Source of the DNA: DATGEO01 sp035310015
GTDB taxonomy: Bacteria > Chloroflexota > Dormibacteria > Dormibacterales > Dormibacteraceae
Reading direction: 5' to 3'
Length of the DNA stretch: 42,713 nucleotides
Assembly: GCA_035310015.1 (NCBI GenBank)
Contig: DATGEO010000126.1
Location: forward strand, 1 to 42,713
The position numbers and the translations under genes were made by a program. The notes beneath the pieces were generated by a model, which saw nothing but the letters and a program-made list of their open reading frames with translations, had not been told where the DNA came from and searched no databases. Below are positions 40,778 to 42,713 of this stretch, in pieces. Position 1 is the stretch's first letter; each line of letters starts with the position of its first letter.

Positions 40778-42354
40778 GGGAACGAGTCGGGGTCGAACTG
40801 CGTGAGCGGTACCGGCCGCGTTCCGTCGGCGTTCATCAGCCACACCTCGTTGCCACTGAGGAAGGCGATCTGATGCCCGTCGGGTGACGGCACCGGATCG
40901 GTGACCTCGACGCTCGGGTCGGCGGGCAGGCCGATACCGATGGTCAGCGACTGCGGAGGCGCGACGACGTTGATGAGGAACGCCTTGCGGATCGGCCCGT
41001 TTGGTGAAGGCACGGTCGCGGAGATGACGAGGTGGGTCGAGTCGTGCAGCCACGCGGGCGCGCCGAGGAGCCCCTTGGCGATGGTCGACGTGCTCGCCGA
41101 CCCGGTGAGGCTGCGCACGCGCAGCGCCGTCTGCGTGGCGTCGACGCGGATGTAAGCGAGCCGGTCGCCGTCCGGCGCCCAGCTCAGGTTCGTCACCTCC
41201 GCGGCCTCGCTGCCGAGGAGATATTGCGCGCGCAGGCCGACGTCGTAGCCCCAGATCCGCGTCGAGCCGTCGGCCTGGGTCTGCGCAAAGGCGACGCGCT
41301 CGCCCGAGGGATTCACGGTGGCGCTCGCGACCTGCGTCGCGATGACCAGGCTCGAGTGGTCGGGCAGCTCGCGGTGGAGCGCGCCGGTGGCGTCGAGATA
41401 GACGTAGCCGAGGTTGGCCGCGAGCGCGGCCGCCCACGGACCGCTGAAGTCGAGCGGCTGCAGACTCCGGCCGGGCGAGAACGAGGCCCACTCGCCACCG
41501 CTGCCCCGGAGCACGAGCCGGTCGCCCTCGGGCGAGAAGCTGAAGGCGCTCAGCGAGCCGGCGTCCAGCAGCTGGCGCGGGAACCCGGTCTCGTTCACGA
41601 TCCACAGCCCGCCGGACGCGTCGTCCGGATTCTCGGCTGCGAACGCAATCCAGTTGTGGAGGGGGCGCAAGGCTCCGGTGGTGAAGCGCACCGACCGCAC
41701 CAGGTCGAGCTGGTTGCCGTCGGCGTCCAGCGCGGTCGTGGTGATCAGCATCTGGTAGGCGGTGCTCGCCTGCAGCAGCGAGTCCGGCGCCACGATCGCG
41801 CGGCGGCTGTCGTTGGGGTCGAGCCTCAGGCTGAACTGCACCGAAGGGGTGAACGTGATCGCGCTGCGCAGCGAGTCCTGGTTCATCGCGCGCGAGAAGT
41901 CGACCGAAAGGTAGTCGGCGGGGTCGACGTCCGTCGCGCCGTCAGCCGGGCTCGAACCGGAAAAGCTGGGCGCGGGCTCCGTGGTGAACGACCAGTGATG
42001 GCGCAGCGCATAGCTGTTGCCCGCGGGATCGCGATATCCGGCGTCGAGGATCACCTCGTACGTCGTCGCGGGCTGAAGCGTGGCGTGCTCGTAGACGAGC
42101 TGCTCGGGGGAAGGCCACGTGACCCTGCCCGCGACCGCCGGCGAGAGATGGAGCCGGCTGGCGACCGAGCCCTCGTCGACCGCGTGGTCGAAGGTGATCT
42201 GAACCGGCTCGGCGGTGGACACGTCCTGCGCGCCGCGCAGCGGAGAGTAGTCGACGATCTGCGGCGGGCCCCCGCCGCACGCAGACAAGGTCCATCCGGC
42301 AAGCACCACGATCGCCGAGAAGACTCCCAATGGGGGGCGGAAGCGCGGATTCAT
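40741..42354 (-). CDS. Lipoprotein with Ig-like (Big_5) repeats and a TolB/WD40-like propeller
   Basis: 537 aa. A lipoprotein signal peptide ends in LSAC (GWTLSACGGG). Two Big_5/SbsA-type Ig-like domains follow, each starting YSPLRGAQDVSTAEPVQITF or SSPADGATDVDPADYLSVDF and ending in WSFTTE or VRFTTG. The remaining ~300 residues are a PD40/TolB-like beta propeller with recurrent FSPEGDRLVLR, NPSGERVAFAQ, WAPDGDRLAYI and PSPDGHQIAFLSG blades. It is probably displayed outside the membrane and binds a protein or polysaccharide; I cannot give a specific role. The 3' end overlaps the glycosyltransferase gene on the other strand. Confidence 0.88.
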   Translation of the reverse strand: MNPRFRPPLGVFSAIVVLAGWTLSACGGGPPQIVDYSPLRGAQDVSTAEPVQITFDHAVDEGSVASRLHLSPAVAGRVTWPSPEQLVYEHATLQPATTYEVILDAGYRDPAGNSYALRHHWSFTTEPAPSFSGSSPADGATDVDPADYLSVDFSRAMNQDSLRSAITFTPSVQFSLRLDPNDSRRAIVAPDSLLQASTAYQMLITTTALDADGNQLDLVRSVRFTTGALRPLHNWIAFAAENPDDASGGLWIVNETGFPRQLLDAGSLSAFSFSPEGDRLVLRGSGGEWASFSPGRSLQPLDFSGPWAAALAANLGYVYLDATGALHRELPDHSSLVIATQVASATVNPSGERVAFAQTQADGSTRIWGYDVGLRAQYLLGSEAAEVTNLSWAPDGDRLAYIRVDATQTALRVRSLTGSASTSTIAKGLLGAPAWLHDSTHLVISATVPSPNGPIRKAFLINVVAPPQSLTIGIGLPADPSVEVTDPVPSPDGHQIAFLSGNEVWLMNADGTRPVPLTQFDPDSFPYSCLMPTWTRS

Positions 42355-42418
42355 TCCGCGCGTCCCCGACCGGTCAACATCGCCACCAGCCTACTTACCA
42401 CCAGGCCGAGGGGGGCTC

Positions 42419-42444
42419 CACGGGGGGAGCCTGCTCCCCCCGTG
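42419..42444. terminator. Perfect 12-bp hairpin after the edge gene
   Basis: CACGGGGGGAGC (42419-42430) and GCTCCCCCCGTG (42433-42444) are exact complements with a 2-nt loop. It begins 4 bp beyond the stop of the minus-strand gene at 42449. There is no T-run, so it may be a factor-dependent terminator, an mRNA 3'-end stabiliser or a dispersed repeat. Confidence 0.5.
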
Positions 42445-42448
42445 CACT

Positions 42449-42712
42449 TTAGTAGTGCGACTTGAGGCGAGCCCTCATTTCCTGCGCGAGCTGCTCGAGC
42501 CGGGACGAGTCGACGAACAGCAAAGAGATGCCGGGCACCTGGTCGATGGCCGCCTCGATGCCGGGGATGGATGGGTCGGCCGCACCCAGGATGTCCTTCA
42601 CCTTGCGGGCGCGGTTGCCGAGCGAGTCCTCCGCCATCGCCTGCAGCTCCGCCACGATTGCCGCCCAGTCGAGCTGCGGGCCGGCCGCAGCGGGAGGAGC
42701 GGTGGGCGCCAC
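42449..42712 (-). CDS. Hypothetical protein, probably 5'-truncated at the window edge
   Basis: 87 aa visible. A Pro/Ala-rich start (APTAPPAAAGPQLDW) leads into a helical region (IVAELQAMAEDSLGNRARKV, KDILGAADPSIPGIEAAIDQ) and a short C-terminal part VPGISLLFVDSSRLEQLAQE. The frame is open to the window end and the leading GTG is the last possible codon, so the real start may lie beyond. No domain is recognised. There is no signal or membrane helix in the visible part. Confidence 0.6.
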   Translation of the reverse strand: MAPTAPPAAAGPQLDWAAIVAELQAMAEDSLGNRARKVKDILGAADPSIPGIEAAIDQVPGISLLFVDSSRLEQLAQEMRARLKSHY

Positions 42713-42713
42713 G

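Overview
This is a high-GC (roughly two-thirds G+C), gene-dense bacterial chromosome segment carrying the replication-origin neighbourhood. The order rpmH / dnaA / dnaN / recF / dciA, with rnpA, yidD, yidC, jag, parA and parB nearby, is the classic bacterial ori region. Long minus-strand and plus-strand blocks flank it. High GC, NTG starts, several probable leaderless promoters and a dciA (DUF721) gene after recF suggest a Terrabacteria lineage, most plausibly Chloroflexota or the related Dormiibacterota (inference from gene content only; no rRNA is present).

Layout. 1-7.3 kb is regulatory/accessory: a 5'-truncated histidine kinase, a DUF3237 protein, a decayed kinase tail, a GH1 beta-glucosidase translationally coupled to a large ATPase-LuxR regulator, a small ORF, an OmpR-type response regulator overlapping a receiver-only protein, and a divergent GAF/LuxR-like regulator. 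7.4-20.3 kb is one minus-strand block. In transcription order it is: a sigma-like protein lacking region 4, gcvT-gcvH-gcvPA-gcvPB, a candidate terminator, gyrB, plsX, fabF, gyrA, a small membrane protein and a NarL-type histidine kinase. 20.5-26.2 kb (plus) has nfeD, an SPFH protein, a CPBP protease, parA, parB and lepB. 26.2-30.1 kb (minus) has, in transcription order, rpmH, rnpA, yidD, yidC, jag, a 91-aa protein and an M16 peptidase. 30.1-37.6 kb holds the oriC-like gap, dnaA, dnaN, recF, dciA and a fused UvrD helicase/Fe-S nuclease. 37.6-42.7 kb has an MGDG-synthase-type glycosyltransferase, a membrane-anchored cytochrome c, a GT4 glycosyltransferase, a beta-propeller lipoprotein and an edge ORF.

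The most unusual observation is a family of three long imperfect palindromes, about 180-220 bp each, in intergenic gaps: plsX/gyrB (13041-13258), sigma/nfeD (20330-20509) and dnaN/recF (33432-33615). Two copies are clearly homologous. Within each copy the arms pair with each other while the arm sequence differs between copies, i.e. they covary, and two copies share tandem A.G/G.A mismatches beside a TTC/GAA step. This looks like a dispersed structured hairpin element (RNA or DNA) that I cannot assign to a named family.

Other points of note: three direct heptamers upstream of a recognisable promoter for the beta-glucosidase/regulator operon; two DnaA boxes arranged as an 11-bp inverted repeat; a hairpin that would cover the parB ribosome binding site; a kinase translationally coupled to gyrA; and a single-chain helicase-nuclease in the recF-dciA operon.
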